From: Isobaculum melis
GTDB taxonomy: Bacteria; Bacillota; Bacilli; Lactobacillales; Carnobacteriaceae
Assembly (NCBI RefSeq): GCF_900111355.1
Contig: NZ_FOHA01000008.1
Coordinates: 47,999-111,998, forward strand
Length of the DNA: 64,000 nt
Reading direction: 5' to 3'
Below, one piece after another: positions 37,021 through 45,745 of the stretch. A program made the translations under genes and the position numbers. How positions within the stretch are numbered: the first letter of the stretch is position 1; every line of letters starts with the position of its first letter. The notes beneath the pieces were generated by a model. That model saw only the letters and a program-made list of their open reading frames with translations, had not been told where the DNA came from and searched no databases.

Positions 37021-37938
37021 ATGCAGACAGTAATTGAAGTAAGAGAATTAAATAAAAGTTTTAACGGACAAGCGGTCATTTCAAATGCAAATCTTCAAAT
37101 CAACAAAGGCGAAATTTATGGTTTCTTAGGTCCCAATGGTTCTGGTAAAACAACCATCATGAAAATATTGTTAAATTTAGTTAAACCAACAACTGGTATC
37201 GTAAAAGTGTTTGGTGAAACGCTTAAAGAAGATGATTATACCTATTTAAAACGTATCGGAAGCATGATTGAATACCCAATATTTTTCGATAAAATGACAG
37301 CAGCAGAAAATTTAGCTATCCATTGTGAATATGTTGGCTTTTATGATAAACAGGTCATTCAAGAAACACTAGAAATTGTGGGCTTAGCAGATGTGGGTGA
37401 TAAACGGGTCACAGAATTTTCCCTAGGAATGAAGCAACGACTTGGGATTGCAAGAGCGATTATTACCAAACCAGAATTATTAATTTTAGATGAGCCAATT
37501 AATGGTTTGGATCCAATTGGAATTAAAGAAATTAGAGAACTGATTTTAAAACTCTCTCATGAATATGGTATAACAGTACTGATTTCAAGTCATATTGTGT
37601 CAGAAATTGAACAAATTGCAGATACAATTGGGGTTATTAATCATGGGAAAGTGCTAAAAGAAGTGCGGTTATCAGAAATTAAAGCAGAAATGACTGCTTA
37701 TTTAGAACTATCCGTTGATCAAGCTGAGAAAGCTAGTTATATTTTAGCTGAAAAATTAGGGCTTAAAAACTTTAAGGTATTAGATGGACAAACCATTAGA
37801 ATTTATGAGCAAACACATGCACAAAGTGAAATAAATCAAGTACTTGTCCTCAATCAGATTTTAGTAGAAAAGATGGAAGCAAAACAGAATACACTAGAAG
37901 ACTATTTCTTAAATATGATCAATGGGAGTGGAAAATAA
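37021..37938 (+). CDS. ABC transporter ATP-binding protein (BcrA-like)
   Basis: A 305-residue ATPase. Walker A is GPNGSGKTT, the signature region is FSLGMKQRLGIARAI, and Walker B is LLILDEPINGLDP. A C-terminal extension of about 80 residues is typical of BcrA/ABC-2 ATPases for lantibiotic or bacitracin resistance. ATG 37021 follows AAGAGGAAA; the frame is open a little further upstream. It is followed directly by its membrane partner. Confidence 0.92.
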   Translation: MQTVIEVRELNKSFNGQAVISNANLQINKGEIYGFLGPNGSGKTTIMKILLNLVKPTTGIVKVFGETLKEDDYTYLKRIGSMIEYPIFFDKMTAAENLAIHCEYVGFYDKQVIQETLEIVGLADVGDKRVTEFSLGMKQRLGIARAIITKPELLILDEPINGLDPIGIKEIRELILKLSHEYGITVLISSHIVSEIEQIADTIGVINHGKVLKEVRLSEIKAEMTAYLELSVDQAEKASYILAEKLGLKNFKVLDGQTIRIYEQTHAQSEINQVLVLNQILVEKMEAKQNTLEDYFLNMINGSGK

Positions 37939-37939
37939 G

Positions 37940-38635
37940 ATGCAGAAATTAATGAAATTAGAAATGAAAAAGCATAACATGATGGGGTATTGGAAAGGAG
38001 TGGTAATGTCAAATATCATCATTGTTGCAGTGATGTTATTGATGATTATTGGTGGGAAATTGTCAGGAGAAAGTATTTTTGAAGATTCAGAGCTTACATT
38101 AATGTCACTCAATAGTACTTTGTTATATGCCACGTTTATTATCTTTTCAGCAGTCGTGTTGGCGCGCGTTGTCATTGAGGAATATCGTAATAAAATGATT
38201 CAAACGCTGTTTACTTATCCAATTGCTAGAAAAAAATTAATGCAAGCAAAATTACTGATTGTCTTTTCTTTCTCAGTTACAGCGATGATTTTTTCAAGTA
38301 TCTTTCAAATCTTAGCTTTTTCGATTTTAAATCCATTGTTGAATTTGGTGCCAGAAGCCATTACACCAGCGATGTTAGGGGATCATTTTCTAGAAATTCT
38401 ATTAAGCGCGATAGCTGTAGCTGGGATAGGTTTAATTCCGTTATTCTTTGGTATGCTAAATAAATCAACGATAACGACTATTACAAGTAGCGTTGTGATT
38501 GCGGTCATTTTAACTAGTAATAATGGTCAAGGTAGTTTATTCCAATTTGCAGCACTACAAATTGGCTTAAGTATTGTTGGGATTATCATTGGCATGTTGT
38601 CTTATCGTAAGATTAATCAAATAGATGTTTTATAA
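37940..38635 (+). CDS. ABC-2 type permease
   Basis: A 231-residue membrane protein with about six segments (for example MSNIIIVAVMLLMIIGG, LLYATFIIFSAVVLA and a final segment with GLSIVGIIIGMLSY). A cytosolic stretch EEYRNKMIQTLFTYPIARKK between segments is typical of ABC-2 permeases. ATG 37940 lies after GGGAGTGG, one base after the ATPase stop. The two form an exporter of unknown substrate. Confidence 0.88.
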   Translation: MQKLMKLEMKKHNMMGYWKGVVMSNIIIVAVMLLMIIGGKLSGESIFEDSELTLMSLNSTLLYATFIIFSAVVLARVVIEEYRNKMIQTLFTYPIARKKLMQAKLLIVFSFSVTAMIFSSIFQILAFSILNPLLNLVPEAITPAMLGDHFLEILLSAIAVAGIGLIPLFFGMLNKSTITTITSSVVIAVILTSNNGQGSLFQFAALQIGLSIVGIIIGMLSYRKINQIDVL

Positions 38636-38711
38636 AATGAGTGGTATAAAGCTCTTAATAACCAAGACAGCAGCCATTAAGAATGATGCATATCAATCAT
38701 GTGAAAACGAA

Positions 38712-38754
38712 AGAGACCGAAGCAAAACTACAAATTAGTTTTGCTTCGGTCTCT
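38712..38754 (-). terminator. 19-bp perfect hairpin (terminator-like repeat relative)
   Basis: Perfect arms: AGAGACCGAAGCAAAACTA and its complement around the loop CAAAT. Reading leftwards T-rich DNA follows, so it probably ends the lipoprotein transcript. Its apex (AAAACTA/TAGTTTT) is shared with the repeat hairpins at 20.1, 51.4 and 53.0 kb. Confidence 0.75.
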
Positions 38755-38898
38755 GATGATTTGTAGTGGTAACCCCAAATTAAGATTTTAAGGGACAAGA
38801 TTCCTAAAAAAATGAGACAAAGTAGAGCTGAATAATAGCTGATTAGCTCAAAATCGCTCACTTATCTAAAATCGTTGTTTTATTTATCTAACTCAAGA

Positions 38899-39963
38899 TT
38901 ATTCTTCCTCATCAAGCTCTGAATCATTATCTGTCTGATAGTGCTTTTCAACGAAATATTGATTCAGTGTTTCAGTGAATTCTGCTTCAGGAATCACTTG
39001 GTTTTCTGCTGGTAGTTTAGGTGTCCCTTCAAAATCGATTGAATTGCTACTAAATTCAATTGTGATGGATTTAAACAGCTTAGCATCTTTTGGTGACATG
39101 GTAAGCGTTATTGCTGAGGCGTTGTTTTTTTGATTAATGGTTATGGTAAAATCAATTTTTTTAAAGTCAGAGAAAACATTCTTGCTCATCAGAGAATCAA
39201 TCATATCAAGGTCAATTCCAGGGATAACACCTGCTATTGCAGCTTCATATTCAGGCTTACTATGAATGGTTTTTAGTAATAAATTTGATAATTTTTGATA
39301 ATCATTTTTGTCTAATTCAACTGTTAGTAAATCACCTTGCTGCTTAAATTTTTTATTGCTAAGGTTGTGATAATAGTTGTACATTTCTTTTGAGAGTACT
39401 TGAGATAAGGCGGTCATATCTTTTTGGCTAGGTACTTCATTTTTATCTTCGCCTATAGCTTTAGCATTTAAAGATGTTTTGATATATTTGCCTTGCCAAT
39501 GATTTTCCTTGACTAAGTCTCCGAAAAAGGCTGTTTCAGATTTTGCAGATGGATTGCTCAAACTACCCATTTGATTCATCAGGTCATACGTTGTTTGAAG
39601 AGACTCAATATTTGTATAAGTATAAGCCTCATCTGTTATTGACTCAAATGTCATATCTGATCCCATTAGACTTAATGTCATCATAGATTTTGAGATGTTT
39701 TCTTCAGGATCAAATGTATTGGTTCCGGATAGTTCAATTTTTTCTAACATGGACAAGCCCATTTTTAATGAAGCATCTGTTTCTTTAGAAAAGTCTATAT
39801 TTGCAATAGCAAAGCTGTATTCCTTAGTCTGCTGTTCCTCTTTAGTAGGTTCTTTCATGGCTTCTAAAAAGCTTTTCTTAGCATTGTTTCCAGTACATCC
39901 GCTGAGAATCAAAAAAGTGAAGCACAAAATAGATAATAGATATGTATAGCGATTTTTTTTCAT
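38899..39963 (-). CDS. Putative lipoprotein, unknown function
   Basis: A 354-residue secreted lipoprotein. The signal peptide (KKNRYTYLLSILCFTFLILS) ends in the lipobox LSGC, so the mature protein starts at Cys23 and is anchored in the membrane. The rest is a soluble, lysine-rich domain with a C-terminal acidic tail (NDSELDEEE). The overall look resembles DUF6612/LppX-like lipoproteins, but the family is not certain. AAGGAGA precedes the ATG. Confidence 0.75.
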   Translation of the reverse strand: MKKNRYTYLLSILCFTFLILSGCTGNNAKKSFLEAMKEPTKEEQQTKEYSFAIANIDFSKETDASLKMGLSMLEKIELSGTNTFDPEENISKSMMTLSLMGSDMTFESITDEAYTYTNIESLQTTYDLMNQMGSLSNPSAKSETAFFGDLVKENHWQGKYIKTSLNAKAIGEDKNEVPSQKDMTALSQVLSKEMYNYYHNLSNKKFKQQGDLLTVELDKNDYQKLSNLLLKTIHSKPEYEAAIAGVIPGIDLDMIDSLMSKNVFSDFKKIDFTITINQKNNASAITLTMSPKDAKLFKSITIEFSSNSIDFEGTPKLPAENQVIPEAEFTETLNQYFVEKHYQTDNDSELDEEE

Positions 39964-40057
39964 GTCACATCTCCTTATAATGGCACTAAATTTCTAACTA
40001 TCTTAATTATAGCTGATTTAAGAAGCAACATAAACAGTAAAAAAAGTAAAATCAAAA

Positions 40058-40080
40058 AAACAACAGCTGACTGTTATTTT
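40058..40080 (-). terminator. Terminator of the FAD oxidoreductase gene
   Basis: AACAG pairs with CTGTT around a small loop, flanked by A and T runs. Reading leftwards seven T follow. Confidence 0.6.
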
Positions 40081-40103
40081 TTTGAGCTTTAAAGATGAAT
40101 CAA

Positions 40104-41375
40104 TTAGAATGAAGCACAACTTTGAGCTGCGTGCATTCCTGCGATATGTCCTGTAATGAAAGCAGCTGTGATATTATAGCCACCTGTATAACCATTAATA
40201 TCAAGAATTTCACCAGTAAAATAAAGGCCATGCATCAGTTTACTTTCCATCGTTTTAGGCTGAACTTCTTTTGTAGAAATCCCGCCTCCTGTCACAAAGG
40301 CTTTTTCTAAAGGTAAAGTGCCATTGGCTTGGAATCGAAAATCCTTTAATAGTTGTTGCAGGATTTGTAATTTCTGCTCTTCTATTTGTTTCAGTGGTAG
40401 CTGCTCATTAATCGTTGCTTGTTTGCATAGAAAAAGTAAATACCGCTCTGGACATAGATTTTTAAGGGCATTTTTAAGGCTTTTATCGCCTTCATTTTTT
40501 TGAAATTGTTGTAACTGCTGATTTAAAGCAGGAAGAGAAAGTTCTGGTAACGCATCTAAACTCATCGTTACAGTATCCGTTTGGTCTTTTTTCATGGTTG
40601 TATGAACAAACATGGAGCAGCGTAAGGCAGCAGGACCAGAAACCCCAAAGTGCGTAAAAATCATATCCATTTGGTGACTAATGACTACTTTTTGTTTTTG
40701 ACTGATGACTTTAAGTGCAATATTTCTAAGGGATAAGCCCTGTAATTCTTTGTTTTCAATAAAAGGCTCACTAGATAAAATTGGCGCTTCAGTTGGATAA
40801 AGTGGTGACAGGGTGTGCCCAGCTTTTTTGGCCCATTTATAACCATCTCCAGTTGAACCTGTGCGAGGCACGGCACGACCACCTGTGGAAATAATAACTT
40901 TTTGACACAAAATTTCGGTTTCATCTGCTAAACGCACACTTTTAACAGCTTGATTCTCATATTGTACAGCTGCAACTGTTGCATTTGTACGAATCTCAAC
41001 ACCTAGTGCTTTCATTTTAGCTAATAAAGCCTCTAAAATCGTTCTTGATTTATCCGTTACAGGAAACATTCTTCCATGATCTTCTTCTTTTAAGCGCACA
41101 CCGTTTGATTCAAAAAAATTCATAATATCATGATTATTAAACTGATTAAATGCGCTATATAAAAAGCGTCCATTACCTGGGATGTGGGCAATAATGTCAT
41201 CTGCATCACGATTGTTGGTAACGTTGCAGCGTCCACCACCTGTTACCAGTAATTTTTTTCCTAAAGTAGGATTTTTTTCCAAAACAAGGGTTTTTGCCCC
41301 ATTTTCTGCTGCAGCAATCGCAGCCATGGTGCCACTTGTACCGCCACCAATCACAATTACATCATATTGATCCAT
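40104..41375 (-). CDS. HI0933/YtfP-family FAD-dependent oxidoreductase
   Basis: A 423-residue flavoprotein of the HI0933/BaiN group. The FAD motif is VIVIGGGTSGTMAAIAA, followed by LEKNPTLGKKLLVTGGGRCN with the family signature GGGRCNVTN. VISTGGRAVPRTGSTGDGYK and the C-terminal TGEILDINGYTGGYN are also typical. Members are NAD(P)-linked oxidoreductases with few proven substrates. AAAGGATGG precedes the ATG. Confidence 0.9.
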   Translation of the reverse strand: MDQYDVIVIGGGTSGTMAAIAAAENGAKTLVLEKNPTLGKKLLVTGGGRCNVTNNRDADDIIAHIPGNGRFLYSAFNQFNNHDIMNFFESNGVRLKEEDHGRMFPVTDKSRTILEALLAKMKALGVEIRTNATVAAVQYENQAVKSVRLADETEILCQKVIISTGGRAVPRTGSTGDGYKWAKKAGHTLSPLYPTEAPILSSEPFIENKELQGLSLRNIALKVISQKQKVVISHQMDMIFTHFGVSGPAALRCSMFVHTTMKKDQTDTVTMSLDALPELSLPALNQQLQQFQKNEGDKSLKNALKNLCPERYLLFLCKQATINEQLPLKQIEEQKLQILQQLLKDFRFQANGTLPLEKAFVTGGGISTKEVQPKTMESKLMHGLYFTGEILDINGYTGGYNITAAFITGHIAGMHAAQSCASF

Positions 41376-41559
41376 TTATTTTAGCCATCCTTTATTATTC
41401 TTTTCTAGATAAATGTAACATATACTTAAAAGTTTAGACAATGAAAGGAATGAATTTAATGAGAAATAGATGAATATGCTTGCGCTGGAAGAGGTTTCAT
41501 TGTTACATTAAGAGATGAGTTTAATTGAACGGAAAATGAAGTAAGGGAAGTGGAAAAAA

Positions 41560-42435
41560 ATGACTTTATTGATTGCAATCATACCAGCTATTGCGTGGGG
41601 GAGTATTGGTTTAGTCAGTGGGAAAATGGGCGGAAATGCCTATAATCAAACACTAGGAATGACGATTGGTGCATTCTTGTTCTCACTAGGTGTTTTTTTT
41701 GTTTACCAACCAACAATGGATTGGTTTATTATTGGAGTGGGCCTATTATCGGGTATGTTTTGGGCTTTAGGACAAAATCAACAATTTCAAAGTATGAGCT
41801 TTATTGGCGTGTCCACCGCACTACCAATTTCTACCGGCTTTCAATTAATGGGAAATACCTTAGCAGGTGTGATTTTATTTAAAGAATGGGTCACAACAAG
41901 AGATACAATACTTGGAACAACGGCTTTAATCATCTTAATACTCGGTGTGGTTTTGACGTCACTTCGTGATAAAAAAGCGGCGCCAGCAGTAGGCTCTGGG
42001 GAAACTAAAAATGAGTTTAGCAAGGGATTTCGTGCGATTGCTATTTCTACAGTGGGCTATGTGCTGTATTCAGTGACAATTAACGCTTCAGGTGTGAATC
42101 CAATTGCAGTTATTTTACCTCAAGCAGGGGGCATGTTACTTGGTGGGATGCTGATGTCTTTTAATCAAGACGTTTATAATAAATATACGCTTCGAAATAT
42201 TGTTTCGGGCATCCTGTGGGGGATTGGTAATATCTTTATGCTAATTTCAATGAAGTCAGTTGGCTTAGCAGTAGCCTTTTCTCTTTCTCAAACAGGTATT
42301 ATTATCTCAACACTTGGTGGTATTTTATTTTTAGGAGAGAAGAAAACCAAGAAGCAATTTATTTCCATTGTGATTGGCTGCTTGCTGATTATTGTGGGCG
42401 GTGTGTTGATTGGCTATATTAAAAGTGGGAGTTAA
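41560..42435 (+). CDS. GRP-family sugar uptake protein (GlcU/RbsU-like)
   Basis: A 291-residue membrane protein with ten predicted segments. It has AIAWGSIGLVSGKMGG, a GQNQQF motif after GMFWAL, STALPISTGFQL and IVSGILWGIGNIFML, the repeated EamA-like halves of the GRP (glucose/ribose porter) family. It probably takes up glucose or ribose with protons. It is followed by an amino acid permease 21 bases downstream. Confidence 0.88.
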   Translation: MTLLIAIIPAIAWGSIGLVSGKMGGNAYNQTLGMTIGAFLFSLGVFFVYQPTMDWFIIGVGLLSGMFWALGQNQQFQSMSFIGVSTALPISTGFQLMGNTLAGVILFKEWVTTRDTILGTTALIILILGVVLTSLRDKKAAPAVGSGETKNEFSKGFRAIAISTVGYVLYSVTINASGVNPIAVILPQAGGMLLGGMLMSFNQDVYNKYTLRNIVSGILWGIGNIFMLISMKSVGLAVAFSLSQTGIIISTLGGILFLGEKKTKKQFISIVIGCLLIIVGGVLIGYIKSGS

Positions 42436-42456
42436 GGAAAATGGAGGAAAATGAGC

Positions 42457-43842
42457 ATGAGTTATTTTAGAAAAAAACCAATAGATCCAAATGCGCATCA
42501 AAATTCTGTATTGAAAAAAGAATTGGGTGCAATGGATTTAATTTTGTTGGGCATCGGTGCAATTGTTGGAACGGGTATTTTTGTGATTACAGGTACAGCA
42601 GCTGCTGAAACAGCTGGACCAGCACTCTCCTTATCTTTTATAATGGCTGGCTTCGCCTGTGTCCTATCAGCCCTTTGCTTTGCTGAATTTGCTTCTCGGA
42701 TGCCGATTTCTGGTGGTGCTTATTCTTATGCTTATAGTACTTTTGGAGAGTTGATTGGCTGGATTACAGGCTGGCTTATGATTTGTGAATATACACTGGC
42801 CAATGCTTCTGTTGCAAGTGGCTGGTCTGGTTATGTTCATGGTTTGCTAAATGGCTTAGGCATTCATTTTCCTAAAGCGTTGACAGCTTCTTATAATGCT
42901 GAGAATGGCACCTATATTGATATTTTAGCTGTCTTGGTGATGTTTGTAGTTGCTTATTTGGTTACACAAGGAGCTAAGAAAGTCTTACGTTTAAACAATG
43001 TGATGGTTGTTGTAAAATTTGCTATTATTTTTTTATTTATTATTGTAGGTGTTTTCTATGTGAAGCCAGCGAATTGGACGCCATTTGCACCAATGGGCTT
43101 TAGTGGGATTACTACAGGTGCAGCTATTGTCTTCTTTGCTTTCTTAGGCTTTGATGCGGTCAGTATGGCAGCAGAAGAAGTGAAGAAACCACAAAGAGAT
43201 TTACCAATTGGGATTATTGGCTCATTAAGTATTGCAACGGTATTATATGTAGTCGTGACCTTAATTTTAACAGGGATTGTTCCATTTGCTGAATTAAATG
43301 TAAAAGATCCAGTTGCATATGCGATGCGCTTTATTGGGCAAAATCAAGTCAGTGGTATTATTTCAATTGGCGCGATTGTGACCTTAATTACAGTATTGAT
43401 TGCGATGATTTATGGGGAAGCACGCATGATTTTTGCGATTAGTCGTGATGGTCTTTTACCGAAGAAATTAAGTAAAGTGAATCCGAAAACGCAAACCCCA
43501 AGCAATGCTACTTTTGTAGTGGGGGCAGTGGCCGGTATTTTATCAGGTGTTGTGCCGTTAGAACGCTTAGCACAGCTGACCAATATTGTGACCTTAATGC
43601 TATTTAGTATTATTTGTATTGGTGTGATTCTATTAAGAAGAGATATGGGGCAGCCTTCAAAAGATGAATTTCGTGTTCCGCTTGTTCCGTTCTTACCAAT
43701 TTTAGGTGCGGCAGTTTCCATTTATTTAATGCTGCAACTATCCGCTACCACTTGGCAGATCTTTATCTTATGGTTAGCCATTGGCTTGTTGGTTTATGCT
43801 TATTATGGATATAAGCATAGTCATTTGAATGGAAAGAAATAA
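42457..43842 (+). CDS. APC family amino acid permease
   Basis: A 461-residue, 12-segment permease of the cationic amino acid (CAT/YfnA) group. It shows LGIGAIVGTGIFVITGTAA in segment 1, then FAEFASRMPISGGAYSYAY and FFAFLGFDAVSMAAEEVK. The ligand is unknown. Two ATGs, 42451 and 42457, are close together; the second has better spacing from GGAGG. It may be cotranscribed with the sugar carrier. Confidence 0.9.
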   Translation: MSYFRKKPIDPNAHQNSVLKKELGAMDLILLGIGAIVGTGIFVITGTAAAETAGPALSLSFIMAGFACVLSALCFAEFASRMPISGGAYSYAYSTFGELIGWITGWLMICEYTLANASVASGWSGYVHGLLNGLGIHFPKALTASYNAENGTYIDILAVLVMFVVAYLVTQGAKKVLRLNNVMVVVKFAIIFLFIIVGVFYVKPANWTPFAPMGFSGITTGAAIVFFAFLGFDAVSMAAEEVKKPQRDLPIGIIGSLSIATVLYVVVTLILTGIVPFAELNVKDPVAYAMRFIGQNQVSGIISIGAIVTLITVLIAMIYGEARMIFAISRDGLLPKKLSKVNPKTQTPSNATFVVGAVAGILSGVVPLERLAQLTNIVTLMLFSIICIGVILLRRDMGQPSKDEFRVPLVPFLPILGAAVSIYLMLQLSATTWQIFILWLAIGLLVYAYYGYKHSHLNGKK

Positions 43843-43956
43843 TAGTCAATCAGTTTGAATTGAGCTAAGTAGTTCTTGATAATAAAGTAAGGTAGTTGTA
43901 TTTAAACTAATTTTTCTTTAGTTGATACATTGCCTTTTTTTATGACTCATTTCTAC

Positions 43957-43985
43957 ATGTCAATAATTGTCTTTTATGCTACAAT
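43957..43985 (+). promoter_or_regulatory. Promoter candidate for second Fic-like gene
   Basis: ATGTCA (43957-43962) and TACAAT (43980-43985) are 17 bp apart. This would give a leader of about 120 nt. Confidence 0.45.
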
Positions 43986-44112
43986 AGCATGTGTATAAGG
44001 ACGATTATTAAAGCATAACAATGAGCTGTATATAAAGTTTTATTGAGTAGAGATTAGTTGAATAGCGTATAGAAAAAATGGAAAGCCATTGAAAAAGAAA
44101 GGTGGAAAAGTA

Positions 44113-44784
44113 ATGGAATATTTAGATAAATATCAATTAAGTGCAAAAGAATCTGAATACCTTTTGAAAAAGAACATTGTTGAATTGGTCTATAATGCAG
44201 GAAAGTTTGAAGGGCTAAATACGACATTACTACAAACTGAAGAAATTATAAAATATAATCGTGCAAATGGGGTTTCGGTTGATGAAGTACTTACAGTCGT
44301 TCATCTAAAACATGGTTTTGAGTTTATTCTTCAGAAGCCAGTTGGCGCTCTTCTTGATATCAGTAAAAAAATAAATGGACTTGTAGCAAAAGAAGATGCA
44401 TTATTCCCAGGAGAAATTCGAACAGGTAGCGTAGAAGTTTCAACCTTACAAGGAAGGTATGTACCTCCAAAATTAACAGAAGAACAAATGAGAGCGACAA
44501 TGGATAAAATCATGTTGTCACAAATGTCTGCAACCTATAAAGCATTAAAACTCTTTTTATTTATTTCAAAGAATCAACTATTTTGGGATGGTAATAAACG
44601 AACAGCACTTTTGACAGCTAACAAAGTAATGTTTGATTACGGTGTTGGTTTGTTTTCAATTCCTGAACAACAATTTATGAAATTTAATGAATTATTATCT
44701 GATTACTACAATGATAAATCTGATGCTAATGAAACAATCATACAGTTTATGTATGACTTTTGTATTTTTGGGATAGATTATTAA
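44113..44784 (+). CDS. Fic/DOC-fold protein lacking the catalytic histidine
   Basis: A 223-residue Fic/DOC-fold protein. The motif region reads QLFWDGNKRTALL, close to the Doc-like HxFxDGNKRTA, but the His position holds Gln. The Asp that binds Mg, the GN loop and the KR pair remain. The N-terminal half (NAGKFEGLNTTLLQTEEII) resembles the Fic family with a flap ending in TGSVEVSTLQGRYVPP. Without the His, AMP transfer is not expected. ATG 44113 follows AAAGGTGG. No antitoxin gene is next to it. Confidence 0.8.
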   Translation: MEYLDKYQLSAKESEYLLKKNIVELVYNAGKFEGLNTTLLQTEEIIKYNRANGVSVDEVLTVVHLKHGFEFILQKPVGALLDISKKINGLVAKEDALFPGEIRTGSVEVSTLQGRYVPPKLTEEQMRATMDKIMLSQMSATYKALKLFLFISKNQLFWDGNKRTALLTANKVMFDYGVGLFSIPEQQFMKFNELLSDYYNDKSDANETIIQFMYDFCIFGIDY

Positions 44785-44880
44785 GCATGACTCATGAAAG
44801 CTAAAAATAGAATGGATAGCTGAGAAGGTTATCCTTGCAAAAGAAAGACTGATTCATTTTTGTTCACGACCTCAATTATA

Positions 44881-44922
44881 AAAGATTAAGAAGTCCATTT
44901 TATATAACTTCTTAATCTTTTT
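44881..44922 (+). terminator. Terminator after second Fic-like gene
   Basis: AAAGATTAAGAAGT pairs with ACTTCTTAATCTTT, with T residues after it. Confidence 0.85.
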
Positions 44923-45028
44923 GATTTTATTAAATGATTAAAGCAAAATAACTGTTTTCACTAATAAAAAAAACGATTTAGTGGTATGATTTAGTTAATT
45001 AAAAATGAACAAAAGAGAGATGATAAAA

Positions 45029-45730
45029 ATGAGCTTTATTCAAATGAAAGACGTTTATAAACGCTATAAAATGGGAGAAACAACAATTGTTGCCAATGAT
45101 GGGATTGATTTCCAAGTAAATAAAGGTGAATTTGTGGTAATTGTTGGACCAAGTGGTGCTGGAAAATCAACCGTTCTCAATATTTTGGGTGGTATGGATA
45201 CGGCAGATGAAGGGCAAGTTCTTGTCGATCATGTGGATATTGCTCAGTTTACTAAGAAAGAATTAACTGGCTATCGTCGCAATGATGTGGGCTTTGTTTT
45301 TCAATTTTACAATTTAGTTCCTAATTTAACTGCGAAAGAAAATGTGGAATTGGCGTCACAAATTTCTCCTCGAGCATTAGATGCTGTAGAAGTGTTGAAA
45401 GATGTTGGTTTAGGTGAGCGTTTAGGAAATTTCCCAGCTCAACTTTCTGGCGGGGAACAACAACGTGTAGCAATTGCTCGCGCATTAGCCAAGCAGCCTA
45501 AATTGTTATTATGTGATGAACCAACAGGCGCTTTGGACTACAACACAGGAAAGCAAGTCTTAAAATTATTACAAGATACTTGTAGAGAAACAGGGACAAC
45601 GGTGATTGTGATTACACATAACTCTGCGATTGCCCCAATGGCAGATCGTGTCATTGAAATTAATAATGCAAAAGTGAGAAAAATGAGTGAAAATCCAAAT
45701 CCGGTATCTGTCGAATCGATTGAGTGGTAA
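45029..45730 (+). CDS. ABC transporter ATP-binding protein (MacB/LolD-like)
   Basis: A 233-residue ATPase of the MacB/LolD group. It has [16 protein letters not shown], signature [16 protein letters not shown] and [12 protein letters not shown]. It lies 15 bases before a very large FtsX-type permease, its partner. The start is taken as ATG 45029 ([13 protein letters not shown]); an earlier in-frame ATG exists at 45005. The export substrate is unknown; similar pairs handle peptides or lipoproteins. Confidence 0.92.
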   Translation: MSFIQMKDVYKRYKMGETTIVANDGIDFQVNKGEFVVIVGPSGAGKSTVLNILGGMDTADEGQVLVDHVDIAQFTKKELTGYRRNDVGFVFQFYNLVPNLTAKENVELASQISPRALDAVEVLKDVGLGERLGNFPAQLSGGEQQRVAIARALAKQPKLLLCDEPTGALDYNTGKQVLKLLQDTCRETGTTVIVITHNSAIAPMADRVIEINNAKVRKMSENPNPVSVESIEW

Positions 45731-45745
45731 GGGGGAGCAAAAGTG

